A stretch of DNA of 64,000 bases from Takakia lepidozioides (GCA_030704615.1 CM060733.1:21266001-21330000); one strand, 5' to 3'. Shown: positions 31,421-43,175, counted from the first letter of the stretch. Numbers and translations are program-made. The notes: generated by a model not told the origin, from the letters alone.

Positions 31421-31705
31421 TTTTTAATTATACCATTGTACAGTGATGTGCAAGTGATTATGAACATGACTAGAGGAAAACATACCAATAGTGTAGTGAA
31501 AGAAGTACCATTGGGGATTCAAGCTCCACAAAATAGAATAGAATCCCAGAGAGTTAAGTGCTGGAACACTGTCAACAAAATCCAGCCATGATAAAAGTCT
31601 GAGCCTAACTTCTACACGGCGTCTCCGCATGCATGCTAGGAACACTGAACTGTTTTCCTGCCTTCTTCTCACTGCCAGCAATATCTATGCCCGGGCGAAC
31701 GAAAT

Positions 31706-33226
31706 CTAAGCCCTCTTCATGTTCTTCTCTAGCCAAAGACAATTCAGACCGACGACATCCTCCAACATTGTTTGCAGTGGGACCTCTTCCTCGTTAGGGT
31801 GAGGCAAGACACAATTGGCAATATAGATATCATTCACCTCAACCCGCCACAATCCTTCAGGTATAACACGGCAGTGATATGTGTCTATGCCAGGCACACC
31901 AGTGACAATTCCACTAGCAACCCTGTGTCGTGGTAAATGAGGATCATACAGGCTGATTCTGTCCTTCAACTTAAACTGCACACAGCACCCACCATAAAAC
32001 CCACATTAATCAACCCATGAAGACTTACATGTACATTGAAAACTAGATAATGAGGACCGTCCAGTATAAGCAATCACTCAAAATGTAGAGTACTTTTGGT
32101 AGCATAAGAATATCTGCCACTGTCGCAGTGGGGTTGATATTTGGGGGTTGCCTTTGAAGGCGCCGTAGTTGGTGCACTGTCGGTGGCAAAATCAAGAGTG
32201 GCTTTCTCAGCCTGCAAACATCACCCCCTTAGCAGTTACATTTAGCAATGCATCTACTAATAGTTTGAAGTACCCAATATGTAAATGGCCATATTGTACA
32301 GAACTGATAGCCAACAGGTGCATGCATGCTCACCTCTAGTACGGAAACTGCTGCATGGAGAGGTGCCTCCTGAAGTCCACCTGACTCTTACTCCCGCTAG
32401 AACTTGATGTTATGTCACCATTTGCATCAGTCAAGGACTTTCTGCCTTTGGCAGCAGTGGCTCTGGTTACACGCTCTCCTTTTCGCATGTACTTCTTCTC
32501 AACTCCCTTCACAATGGCTGGGGCAGGGTCCTCTGCTTTAGTCCCCTTCTACATGCCAACAAAACAACAAGGTATAGTACATGAGTACATCTTACCATAC
32601 CTGATGCATAGAATTCATGGCACACACCAATAAATAGATCATTCATGAATCAGAGTAAAAAACAGAAAGCCCAAGGACAGGAACCAAGATAAAGTCTTTG
32701 AGGGCGTACCTCTTTCTGTGGGGAAGTTGGCTTCACATGCTGATCTGCCAACCCCCTACTGTCACCCTTACCAGCACTCTCGGTGGAGCAGACGTCCTCA
32801 CCAGCAGCCAATATTGTTGTCCCGCCAGCTCCACCTCCCTTCTTACGTGGCAATTTATCAGGAATTCCCTTGCGTCCCAATTTTACTTGGGTCACCACAA
32901 GGTCCTCAATGGCAGACGACTTTGGTTTTTCCCCAACCTCAAGAGGTTTTCCCTGCACCCAAGCAAAACATACCAGAGCAGTAAACTTCAAAGTCAACTA
33001 ACACTGAATGGATGACAACCACAAAAATAAGTTGGGGTGAAGGTACACAAACCACCTTCTCCGTAGCAGTCTTGCCTCCCAAGCCTGCATCGGAATCGCA
33101 AGGTTCAATAACAGTACATATTGGGATAGTAGTTGGAGGAGGGGTGGTTGCTGACACCAACATCATTGCCATCAATGCATCCACTTGCAGCCTAACACAA
33201 GCCCCACCACCCCACAAAGTTAGCAA
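31706..33226 (-). pseudogene. Transposase_24-type accessory gene, 3' exons, of the second CACTA
   Basis: Minus-strand exons: about 33195-33055 (LQVDALMAMMLVSA and a Thr/Pro stretch), 32955-32708 (basic RKGIPDKLPRKKGGGAGG), 32548-32400 (KKYMRKGERVTRATAAKGRK), about 32213-32110, and the last exon 31981-31706. The last exon reads LYDPHLPRHRVASG, RVEVNDIYIAN and LEDVVGLNCLW, the C-terminal block of plant Ptta/En/Spm accessory proteins. It ends normally with this block and has no phosphatase domain, unlike the gene at 5.5-9.2 kb. Exon edges are approximate. The 5' part is missing. Confidence 0.6.
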
Positions 33227-33500
33227 TTATGGAAAATAAGGTCAACCGGGCAACGAGCAAGGTCGGCAGTTCGTGAACGCATACAAACCTTGGTCCAACG
33301 TGCCAAAAAAAAGTTTGGCATCCAATGGCGTGAATGCATGGAACCTTGGTTTGATATATAACATTTACCACCATATATGCAGATTGTAAACTCATCACAA
33401 AAGCAGATTGCAGGTCTGGAGATAAATCTCCGGAACCAGGCTCAAAGCATATCAGGTTCGAAATGAAACAATCAGCCACTCATGCCTTAAGTTCATGAAG
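33227..33500. other. Unassigned stretch at the truncated edge of the second CACTA
   Basis: No gene is supportable. A minus-strand frame (about 33479-33240) may contain a further exon of the accessory gene but shows no family motif. Confidence 0.35.
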
Positions 33501-33509
33501 TTTTTGCCT

Positions 33510-33765
33510 CGGTTGTCCCACCATTGACTGGGGTCAGAAAAGTATTCATTCCACAGCTTCTCCTCGTCTCAGCTGTTACCTGTTTCTGGATACTTCCCTG
33601 TTGTCACATTGGCAGTACCATGTCAAAGTCGCTCCAAACTATCAAAGGCTCGCTCAACCAGCTAACTTGCAGAATTCAACATGAAAATTTAGGGCCGATT
33701 CTGATAAGAGGGAAAAACAGGGTGAAATGTGTTGAAGAAGATGCCTTCATTACCAGTGCCTGAGT
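33510..33765 (-). repeat. Dispersed copy of part of the 555-bp repeat
   Basis: The blocks 'ccaccattgactggggtcag', 'gtcacattggcagtaccatg' and 'ttcaacatgaaaatttaggg' match, inverted, the units at 27.5-29.4 kb. A second fragment lies at about 34795-34960. Confidence 0.75.
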
Positions 33766-33859
33766 TTATCATTGTGTCGATGCTGCTGCGGCTTCTAGTT
33801 GACCAGTCATCATCTACCCATGCAGGTTTCTTGTAGCTATTGATCCATCTGGTACATTT

Positions 33860-36790
33860 CCAGCTTTGGTGATGCAACCATGCACCTCCGGCCCTTTTCC
33901 AGGGCTGCCAGGGTTGCACACGCACTGCAAATGCACACAAACATGATGTGGTCGAACTTCACCCCTTCCCCCATCATTTGCTTTCAGGTCTTCAAAGCCC
34001 CAAACAGCGCTCTTGCTCTGCACACCCTGCAAGCATCACATTTCACAACACCACATCTCATTCAGCCATAGTGTTGAACACTCCCTTGGCATCCTCAATG
34101 CTAGCATATTTGGCATACATGGCCACCAGAGCAGTGTTCAGGATGACATCTGGAACAATTGCAGATTTGATCATGTCACCAGGGATCTCTTTGCCCTTTT
34201 CCAGGGCTGCCAGACACACTGCAAACACACACAAACCTTATGTCGGCGGGCTTCACCCCTTCCCCCATCATTTGCTCATAGGTTGGAGCCTCCATCCCGC
34301 ACCCCTGCTGTGCATACCCCGCAAGCATCGCACTCCACGACACCACATCTCGTTCAGCCATAGTGTTGAACACTCCCTTGGCATCCTCAATGCACCCACA
34401 TTTGGCATACATGTCCACCAGGGCAGGGGCAGTGTTCAAAATGACATCTGGTAATCTGACAAACATTCTCCTTTTAGAATTGTTCCAGCAAATGCCCCAA
34501 CCCTATTGACTTAGAGGCTGTAGTGTCCAAAGCCATGTCCGTTTCCAGAAAATCGTCTGATGAAAATGAAGTTAGACAGAAAACTTCCCTGGACTTGTTT
34601 CCAGTCTGTGACATGGGGGAGGACATCATGGATGACCTCAAGGGTCTACCCACTCTCGGCACCAGACTGAAATTTAAACTAAGGGCAGGAATCCTACCTT
34701 TGAATAAAGGGAGAATGCAATTGCACCCAACTCAACTTATCACACTAGTTCCTACGGTCAATTGCATTTGCTACACTCTGTAATCTGACAGGCATTCACC
34801 TTTTTGCCTCGGTTGTCCTACTAGTTACTGGGGTCAGAAAATTATTCATCCCACAGCTTCTTCTCATATCTGTTACCTGTTTTTGGATACTTAGGGACGA
34901 CTCTGATAGCAGGGGATTTCAGGGTGAAATATGTTGAAGAAGGTACCTTCATTAGCAGTGGGCCTTGTTCTATCAATTGCGCTGCTGCCATTGTTGTTTC
35001 CAGTTGACCATCTACCCACTCGTAGCCGTTGTGCTATTGAAGAAAGTGCCCCCCCTTCCCCCATCATTTGCTCATAGCTCTCCAAAGCCTCCATCCCACG
35101 TCCCTGCCGTGCATACCATGCAAGCATCGCACTCCATGACACCACATCTCGTTCAGCCATAGTGTCGAACACTCCATGTTCACCAGGGTTTTGTTCAGAA
35201 TGACATCTGGTACAATTCCAACTCTGAAGATGTCGCCATGGACCTCTTTCCCCTAAGCTGCCAGGGCAGTGTTCAGATTCACATTTGGCACAATTCTAGC
35301 TTTGATGATATCCCCATGCACCTCTTGCCCTTCTCCAGGCCGGCTGCCAGGCTTGCACAAACATTGCAAATGCACACAAACATGATGTGCTTCCCCCATC
35401 ATTTGCTCATAGCTCTCCAAAGCCTCCATCCCACGTCCCTGCCGTGCATACCCTGCAAGCATCGCACTCCACGACACCACACCTTGTTCAGCCATAGTGT
35501 CGAACACTCCCTTTGCATCCTAGATGCACCCACATTTTGCAAACATGTTCACCAGGGTATTGTTCAGAATGACATCTGGTACAATTCCAACTCTGAAGAT
35601 ATCGCCATGGACCTCTCTTTCCCCTTTCCAAAGCTGCTAGGGCAGTGTTCAGATTGACATTTGGCACAATTCCAGCTTTGATGATACCCCATGCACTTCT
35701 TTGCCCTCGTCTAGGCTCGATGCACCCACATTTCGCATACATGTCCACTAGGGTATGGTTCAGACTGACATTTGGTACAATTCCAGCTCTGAAGATGTCG
35801 CCATGGACCTCTTTCCCCTTTTCCAAAGCTGCCAGGGCAGTGTTCAGATTCACATTTGGTACAATTCCAGCTTTGATGATATCCCCATGCACCTCTTTGC
35901 CCTTCTCTAGGCCGGCTGCCAGGCTTGCTCAAGCATTGCAAATGCACACAAACATGATGTGCTTCCCCCATCATTTCCTCATAGCTCTCCAAAGCCTCCA
36001 TTCCATATCCTTGTGCATACCCTGCAAGCACATCATATTGCACTCCACGACACCACATGTCGTTCAGCCATAGTGTCGAACACTCCCTTTGCATCCTAGA
36101 TGCACCCACATTTTGAAAACATGTCCACCAGGGTATTGTTCAGAATGTCATCTGGTACAATTCCAGCTTTGAAGATGTCGCCATGCACCTCTTTCCCCTT
36201 TTCCAAAGCTGCCAGGGCAGTGTTCAGACTGGCATTTGGCACAATTCCAGCTTTGATGATATCCCTATGCACCTCTTGCCCTTCTCCAGGGCTGCTAGGC
36301 TTGCACGCACATTGCAAATGCACACAAACATGATGTGCTTCCCCCATCATTTGCTCATAGCTCTCCAAAGCCTCCATCCCACGTCCCTGCCGTGCATACC
36401 CTTCAAGCATCGCACTCCACGACACCACATCTCGTTCAGCCATAGTGTCAAACACTCCCTTTGAATCCTAGATGCACCCACATTTTGCAAACATGTTCAC
36501 CAGGGTATTGCTCAGAATGACATCTGATACAATTCTAGCTCTGAAGATGATGCCATGGACCTCTTTCCCCTTTTCCAAAGCTGCCAGGGTAGTGTTCAGA
36601 TTGACATTTGGCACAATTCCAACTTTGATGATATCCCCATGCACCTCTTGCCCTTCTCCAAGGCTGTCAGGCTTGCACAAGCATTGCAAATGCACACAAA
36701 CACGATGTGCTTCCCCCATCATTTGCTCATAGGTCTCCAAAGCCTCCATCCCACGTCCCTGCCGTGCATACCCTGGACCAAGCTGACTCT
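33860..36790 (-). pseudogene. Tandem array of PLS-class PPR pseudo-repeats (six copies)
   Basis: Six copies of a minus-strand block encode VF(D/N)TMAERDVVSWSAML, GYARQGRGMEALESYEQMM and GKEVHGDI(I/F)KAGIVPNV. The 'catagtgt(c/t)(g/a)aacact' marker sits near 34064, 34355, 35152, 35488, 36064 and 36434. Each unit corresponds to one P-L-S triplet of an organellar PPR protein, but frames break within and between units and several lose the segment joining S to the next P. The array is not translatable. Unit spacing varies (about 290 to 800 bp), so duplications were followed by deletions. Confidence 0.8.
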
Positions 36791-37470
36791 CCCAAGAACC
36801 TTGTAAACATCAACGAGGACTTAAGTGCGCAGCAGCGATAGGGCTTAGTGGGGCTTAGTGCTTGAGGGGAAAAAAAACATCGCATTGGTCCATGAGAACC
36901 ACCATGGTGCAGCTAAGCGAGCAGAGATTGAAACACGACCTACTAAGACCAAGCTGACTCTCCCAAGAACCTTATAAACATCTGGAAGAATACCAAATCA
37001 TGGTACTAACAGGAGCCAAAAGCCCACATTTGCAGGATGGACAAACTTCTTCACATCCTACATTAAGAAAAAGCCACACCTTGCGATTGCGATTGTCCCA
37101 CCATCATGAAGGATCTGTAAAAAACTCATGCGAGCTCTGCTCCGTGCTGCAAATTCAGGGCTGAGTCTGATGAGAGGGAAAAACAGGCTGAAATAGGTTG
37201 AAGAAGAAGGTGCCCTAACCACATTGTCGTCGACCTTGTGTCATGACCCATGGAGGATTTGACAGACCATGAACCCAAACGGACCTCTTGTGTGTGCTGC
37301 TTGTGTCTGTAGTCAGGTAATGTCGGATTGTCCTTGAGAACCACCACGGTGCAGCTGAGCGAGCAGAGATTGAACGCGACCTGCTAAGACCAACCTGCAC
37401 GAGGACTTAGTGTGCACAACAACGATAGGGCTTAGTGGGGCTTAGTGGGGCTTAGTGCATGAGGGGAAAA
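36776..37470 (-). repeat. Dispersed SINE-like repeat family, copies 2 and 3
   Basis: Two minus-strand copies of the 27250-27480 family: one at about 36820-36940, one at about 37140-37470 that also includes the start of the 555-bp unit. Between them, 'gctgactctcccaagaacct' occurs twice (about 36781 and 36953). Each copy has the A8 run and 'gcgatagggcttagtggggc' block that mirrors the T run and 'agccctatc' of copy 1. Confidence 0.7.
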
Positions 37471-37975
37471 AAAACTACTTTATCTGTAAAAGGTTGAGAT
37501 GTACCACCGATAGCTGGAATAACTTTAGATTCGTCATCGGTAGAAGTCCAATAATTTTTTTGAGTAAACTCAATGTCATCATGAAAACCTACCAAGTTTT
37601 CAGGTATTTCTCGGGAATGTTTAGGCAACACAATGTCGGGTATAGGTTCTTTGCCCTTGCAAGCACACGCAAGCAACCCCCCATGTGATTTTGGGGGGAG
37701 CCTCATAGGACAAAGCAGTAGGAGGATTGTGAGGGTGAACTCCAATTGACCTCTGTGCCAATGAAGACCCAGGAAACGTAGAAGAACTTACACTGGGTCC
37801 ATGAATCATGTCACGATCATGAAAAACTCCATATCCAAAAGGAGCACGTTCAGGAGGCCTCACTGGACCAGGAAATCGACTGCCACCATAAGTCTGAAAA
37901 AGAACTTCATGTGCTCTTGAGAAGTATGGGTTTGTCAGTTGTAACCCTACCAGTACCCCTTTTTGATCCTAATGA
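37471..37975 (-). other. Unassigned stretch with short minus-strand frames
   Basis: Two adjacent frames (37863-37621 and 37745-37452) encode PERAPFGYGVFHDRDMIHG and PKHSREIPENLVGFHDDIEF. They could be exons of an unrecognised host gene, but no family motif or clear splice pattern supports this. Confidence 0.3.
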
Positions 37976-37978
37976 TGA

Positions 37979-38055
37979 GGGCAATGTCCCTGTTAAAATC
38001 GCCTGCTAGAATGTAGTGTTGGGAGTGGGTGGTAGGTTGCACGTCTGCAATGATT
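37979..38055 (-). repeat. Small fragment of the LINE endonuclease
   Basis: About 75 bp closely matches 20913-20990 of the large LINE, covering the HYILAGDFNRDIAL motif, in the same minus orientation. It ends against Ty1/copia sequence, showing that a second LINE copy was once here. Confidence 0.75.
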
Positions 38056-38062
38056 GGATCTG

Positions 38063-38814
38063 GACCTGATCTCTTTCTTATGTGGCTCAATTTCTAAAAA
38101 AAACCCTCGGCGGATTCATCAATGCACTGTTGTTAAGCGGATTATGAAGTATTTCCAAGGATCTGCACATTATGCTATGTATTACACAAGGGGGAGACAT
38201 TAGCAATGTTCTTATGGCATATGGCGATGCGGATTCACTATAGGAAAATGGGGGGTTTAGCGACGCTGCGACGTCGCCAACGCCCACTTTTGTGGCAGGG
38301 TAGCAGCCCAACTTTGCGACGCCCGGACGTCGCACGCCCGTTGTTGGGCCGTCGCACCAGAAATTTTATGCAAGAGATGCCAGTGACCGTAAGTCACGAA
38401 CCGGTTCTGTTAAATATTCTTGATCAAGGACCAATAACTTGGATGTCTCTCGAAAATAGACCTGTAATGTAGGATCGATTGCAGAATCTTAGTACATTGC
38501 AGCTTGTTTGGTATCGAAAGAAGTGGTATGGCTGCGCCGTTTACTGCATGAATTGGGGTTTACATAGACCAAGCCTACCATCCTTCACAGTGACAATCAG
38601 AGTGCAATTTGGCTGATGGGCAATCCAGAATTTCAACGGCGTACTAAGCACATTGACTTACAATTTTATATGTTACGTGAATCTCAAGAAAGCGGGGAGA
38701 TCACATGACATACGTCAGTATACGAGATCAAATTGCTGACATTTTCACGAAAGGACTCACTGCTAAGAAGTTCTTACATTTCCGTAGCCTTCTCAATCTT
38801 GTACCTGTTGCTTA
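38063..38814 (+). pseudogene. Ty1/copia pol remnant (end of RT and RNase H)
   Basis: Plus-strand copia pol. 38063-38235 encodes PDLSFLCGSIS, then HQCTVVKRIMKYFQGSAHYA and LMAYGDAD. After an insertion it resumes near 38380: DRKSRTGSV, GPITWM, IAACLVSKEVVWLRRLLHEL, DNQSAIWLMGNPEFQRRTKH, IDLQFYMLRE, and after a frameshift RDQIADIFTKGLTAKKF with a stop at 38812-38814. These are the conserved RT end and RNase H motifs of Ty1/copia. At least two frameshifts and several stops make it dead. No LTR was recognised. Confidence 0.85.
38236..38380 (+). mobile_element. Insertion in copia RNase H, probable truncated CACTA-type MITE
   Basis: About 145 bp that does not belong to copia pol splits DAD from SDRKS. 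It starts CACTATAGGAAAATGGG and contains repeated 'gcgacg/cgtcgc' blocks, like short non-autonomous CACTA derivatives in plants. A matching ...TAGTG right end is absent, so the end is lost or the assignment is wrong. Confidence 0.45.
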
Positions 38815-39637
38815 ATTGAGAGAGAGAAGACTCCGGCCGAGGCTGGCGTAACTAAGAGCCAAATGGGCGTAGTGTTTACTTTTGTATCCTCCATTGACCA
38901 TCATACTGCCCACAAAATGATTGCAATTTTGTCTAGTCAACTTGAAAGTGGATTCAAAATTGTGACACCTAGTAAAACATTCACTTGGTTGGTTACACTC
39001 ACTCATTTCCCTATTGTTTCCAGGGAATAATTGGGCGGCAGCCCCAGCATCTTCTACAGATCATGAAGAAAGCTCAAAAGGAAGGACTCCATGATTTTAG
39101 ATGCGTGAATCCCCTTACCGAGGCACTTAGTACCCCACACTTGTAACTAAGGGAACCTGAAACCAGTAAATTCCCAGTTCCACCCACAAATTTTGTATTC
39201 ACCCAACAAACACCCCCAAGCTTTCCTCCCCTCAACCCACAGATCATAAAAGATCTATGCATATGTTCTCAGGAAATAAAGTTCTAGCTACTTCAACAAT
39301 TCTTCTTGGGGATGGCGCAACCTCATCTGCTCAAGGAATGGTGAACAATGCACTTTCTCTTCGGCATTCCCCAACCAATGGTGGTCCTTCTAGTTCTTGG
39401 CCTTCTCCCTTGCAGATGGATGAGGATATTAATTGGAAGCATTGCAAGAATAGAAACTCTAAAATTAAGGCTCATCTAAATTTTGAGCCCTTGCGTTCTA
39501 AGTGTTAGCTTTGTAGTTCTTTTTGCTACCTCCTCTCCTTGAGGGGTTATCCTGAGCTTTGGGTTCATAGATGGCAGATTAGTTTCCTATATTTATGTAG
39601 TCTGGTTCCTATCAGCTAGTTTTGTATCAGTGAACTA
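38815..39637. other. Unassigned stretch
   Basis: Purine-rich DNA right after the copia stop (gagagagaagactcc) could be the copia polypurine tract, but no LTR start is clear. A plus-strand frame 39257-39508 (MHMFSGNKVLATSTILLGDG...) is unrecognised and has no support as a gene. Confidence 0.35.
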
Positions 39638-40179
39638 CCGTCGGGCTGGACAACCGTTTAGGCGATAATTAATTCAAAATGAAAGTGCCTAACCAATTCT
39701 GTGAATTTTTCAGATTTTGGTCTAATTGTTCGGAAACTATGGGGCCAAAGTGCCTAATGCCCAAAAATTCCAGCAAAAAACTTGCAAGTCTCTTTTCATG
39801 TTGTTTGTAATAAGATCAAAATTTCATTGAACAAAAATCAATACAAATATATGCGTACGGAAATAACTTCCTACAAATCGTAATCTATTTGCGAGAGCTC
39901 CATGTAACTTCGAAAGGCCCTTGCATGGACACCACAATGTCATCATATTAGGGTTTCAAAGGAAATGAAAGGTAGCTGGAGCCTGGAAGGGCCCATGGGT
40001 CTATTTTGTAATTTTATTCCTAAGAAAATAAATGTTTTCTCTTCTCATGTGCCTAATTCTAAAAAATTATAGCATGAAGATGCCAAATGTGAGAAATGGT
40101 TTTCAAAACGTGCCTAATTTGCTGATTGATTGAATTTATTATTAGGTGCAAAAATGCCTAAACGGTTGTCCAGGGACGG
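39638..40179. mobile_element. MITE, 542 bp, with TIRs and TA target duplication
   Basis: The ends are inverted repeats: CCGTCGGGCTGG then ACAACCGTTTAGGC at the left; at the right GCCTAAACGGTTGT then CCAGGGACGG. They match except for a two-base length difference near the tip. TA dinucleotides flank both ends (39636-39637 and 40180-40181), as for Tc1/mariner-type elements. It has no coding capacity. Inside, GTGCCTAA recurs at least four times. Both tips and the flanking TA are present, so the copy looks complete. Confidence 0.85.
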
Positions 40180-41950
40180 TATGACTGGTTACGCTATGCT
40201 CTCCATAGGGGTGATCTGGGAGGTTCCCCATGATTGTTTTGTATAGGGTAATGCCCTAAGTGGAGGGCATTCCCGGATTTAAGGGCCTGATGCCGAGGGC
40301 GGTAGCCCCAGGGGAAGGCCCGCGAATACGGGACTGCCCCACAGGAGGGGCATTACCCTGCGTAAAGAACTGGCCACAAAATTTAACAAAAAAATAATGT
40401 CCGGTGCATTCTGCATTTCGGAATTATGGTTTTTAACGGTACGATACATACAAAGAAAATTTTGTGGCTTTACATATATATATATATATATATATATACC
40501 CACAACTTTATCCACTGCCGCCACTGCAAGTTGACTCCAACATTCCGATCTAAACCGGCTGACAAGTTTGGTGACTGGGCCCATTGCGATGCATTGTACG
40601 TATGGAAGTCTGCGATAGAGTACAGGACAGATTCTGGGCATGATACATATCATTCAATGAGAGGTCTGATGCGGATTTGTGAAGTGAACAAAATCCAACA
40701 AAGTTTGAGGGGGGGATTGATTCTGTGTAGAGCAACAGGCAGACATGGACATGAACATTGCCCCCTAACAAGAATCAGTGCTTGTGAGGAGGGGTAAATT
40801 GCATGAGTACTTATTGCACGTTTAGTTACCCAGGATCTCTTCCGCTCTCGTCGAAGCTGCTCGGTTGGTTTGATTGACGATGATGGGATAGCTTTTGCAG
40901 TTAAGAGGGCGATACATTTGGGTAATTTCGCCGCACGAACTTTTGCGGATCTTGAGTCTGTGCAAACAACGTACCTTATTTTCTGGCTGTGATCATGTGA
41001 GTTCTTGATCTGTTGGTCCATCTCTCTTCCTTGTTCCGTTCGGGAGGTCTCTGCGTTGGGGCTGGAATTGTTTCGTATCCGATAATTTCGAACTTGAGCA
41101 ATGCCACCGCTCGTGATGGAGAGATCGGGGGCAACGAAGAGTGATATCGCCTTTACGGTATCGGCCCCTGCAGCTATCAATGGAAAGAGCAAGGGCACGA
41201 AATCTCAAAATTGCAGGGCAAGAGAAGTACCTGGAGGACATTCACGAGCCATCAGTTGACTCCTTTTGTTGCCCCCTTCTTCTTGCTCTAAAGTTCGTCC
41301 TTCCATTGTATAGAGTCCCTTGATTAGAATGGGTATTCATCTCTTACAGTCTTTTCTGATGCATATAACTAACGCCTTCTGCTCGTGTATAAATACAACA
41401 TAAACACCTACTGCATTGCCCTAACCGGAGTTCTAGACTTTCGATATCGAACAACGTTACAATGTATTGAGGTTGGCGCCAGGTCTTTTTGTGGGTCCTG
41501 TTCTGGTGAAGTTCTGGTGACCATGAAAGAAGGATGTACATTACCTTCAGAAGTAAATGTGAAACTGCAACTGAAAGCATGTTGATGCCTGTCACAACGA
41601 GAGAGCACATTGCCGGGAAGATTGAGCTCTAGGATAACTTTGAGGTTGACGTCTCTGCTTGATGAAGTATCCAAATAAAATCGAAGCACCCGGTTTTGGC
41701 TGTGAATTCATGTAGCCAAAGGTTTCGTCTGATTCTCACTAGTGTTGCCTGGTATTTGGTTTGGTGCACGGCTCTTGCTCTTCATGGTGGTGTTGTCCCA
41801 GAGAGGAGATTCACAAGGACGATTAGCATGCGTATTGGCAAGAGAAAGAGCCTAAGTGGTGGGCACAATATTATGAGTGCAGACAATGGAATTTCCTGAA
41901 CCAGAGGCCTTGTGTGAGCATTAGCGATTCATAACGAACACTGCGAGGTA
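40180..41950. other. No supportable gene; foldback and microsatellite
   Basis: An inverted repeat AGGGTAATGCCC (about 40245) / GGGCATTACCCT (about 40347) brackets about 100 bp of G+C-rich DNA, with a further internal copy near 40265. A (TA) microsatellite lies at about 40472-40498. Short open frames here (for example 40426-40797) show no family motif. An upstream exon or promoter of the KLC-related gene could lie in 41.1-41.9 kb but was not recognised. Confidence 0.4.
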
Positions 41951-41952
41951 GG

Positions 41953-42666
41953 TTCTCTTGAGGAAGCTCGTGATCGCCAACTCCTGGCACTCATCTACAG
42001 TGCAAGGAGACCACGAAAAGGCTTTGGAGAATTTGTACAAGCAAGTGCAACCTTCCTAGCCAATGCAGATCAATTTACTGTCCACTTACGTGCCGCTTCG
42101 CTTCAGCTGTTGCAACTGGTGACCGTCGAGCATGCTCCTGGCTAGATCAAAGATTGGAACCTGTTTCTTTGCAGCTTGGGGCAAAATGCTATATCTTCTG
42201 AGGTCTGCACTTTGTAGGGTGGGGGTGGGGCGCGGTGTGGGGAGGGGGAGGGGGAGGAGGGGAAACCTAAAACTTCTGATCATACAGTATGCGAGTGATG
42301 TGGTAGATTGAAGTGGCTGCTGTCAATTCGAGCATTGGCGATGCCCTCCTAGCACTGGGTCGCGACTTAGAAGCAGAACTTTCTTACCAAAAAGCTCTCG
42401 AGGCATTCAAGGCCTTGAAAGGCGACAATCATGCGTTGACAGCGTCTGCTTATGTGAGGTTAGCGGAACTCTACCTTAGAACCAACAAACCTGGCGACGC
42501 AAAAATCTACTGTGAATGTGCACTGCGGATCTATAGAGAGCAGGAGGCTGAACATACCCCTGAAGATATCGTTCAAGGATTGACTGGCATTGCCGCCGCC
42601 CTAGAGCAATTGAATGAAGAGGAGTTAGCGCTCCGCCTCCTTCAACGAGCACTCAAAGCTTGCCAG
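41953..42666 (+). pseudogene. Kinesin-light-chain-related TPR protein, two exons
   Basis: Exon pieces of a plant KLC-related (KLCR-type) tetratricopeptide protein. 41953-42075 encodes SLEEARDRQLLALIYSA, then, after a one-base shift, GDHEKALENL and, after another shift, ASATFLANADQ. 42311-42666 encodes SSIGDALLALGRD, SYQKALEAFKALKGDNHALT, YVRLAELYLRTNKPGDAK and LAL(R)LLQRALKACQ, ending at a GT donor (42667). The order matches consecutive TPRs of KLCR proteins, which link microtubules, cellulose-synthase tracks and the cortex in land plants. No downstream TPR exon was found before 46.5 kb, and exon 1 is frame-shifted, so this looks like a fragment. Confidence 0.65.
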
Positions 42667-43050
42667 GTAACCAATCTATAAGCAACCCAGTTGAGACGAA
42701 AGGAAAGACCTGACCAAAACCACTCAAAGACAACTAGAACACTCCCTGGCAAGTAGGAAACTACTACTGTAGCAGCACGGAGATAAAAAAGGCAATCGAA
42801 GCAATCTAACTTTGGAGAAGGGCGACCTGTTGCTCTCTTGTTTTCCTTCTTTGGCCCATGTCACCTTCGCAGGACCAACAGTTGATACGTGTCATGACAG
42901 CAACATCTCACTGAGAAATAGAAATGCACTAGCCATATTTTCTATAGATAGGCCAACTTTTGGGTCCGAAAAAGATTGAATCGTACTTAAAAGTGCATTA
43001 AGTTGTTACTTCGTTCCTATTATCTATCCTTGGCGTAGAGCGGCGTTGCC
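42667..43050. other. No gene recognised
   Basis: Either the intron after the KLC-related exon or the upstream region of the next gene. Nothing specific is visible. Confidence 0.4.
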
Positions 43051-43054
43051 TGCA

Positions 43055-43062
43055 TATAAATA
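43055..43062 (+). promoter_or_regulatory. TATA box of the single-exon gene
   Basis: TATAAATA lies 113 bp upstream of the ATG at 43176, a normal plant distance allowing about 85 bp of leader. Confidence 0.55.
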
Positions 43063-43175
43063 CAACGCAACGCTAACGAGGAGGTCGAGTCAGTCTTTGC
43101 TTGCCACCCTGCTCTCTTGTTGCCATGTCAGTGCGCTTGAGAGTCTTGTGGGATTGCTAGTGAAGTTCATTTGCG

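Noticed and set aside
40426-41323. Short open frames around the TA microsatellite as genes
   Set aside because: No motif, no splice support, and similar frames occur on both strands.
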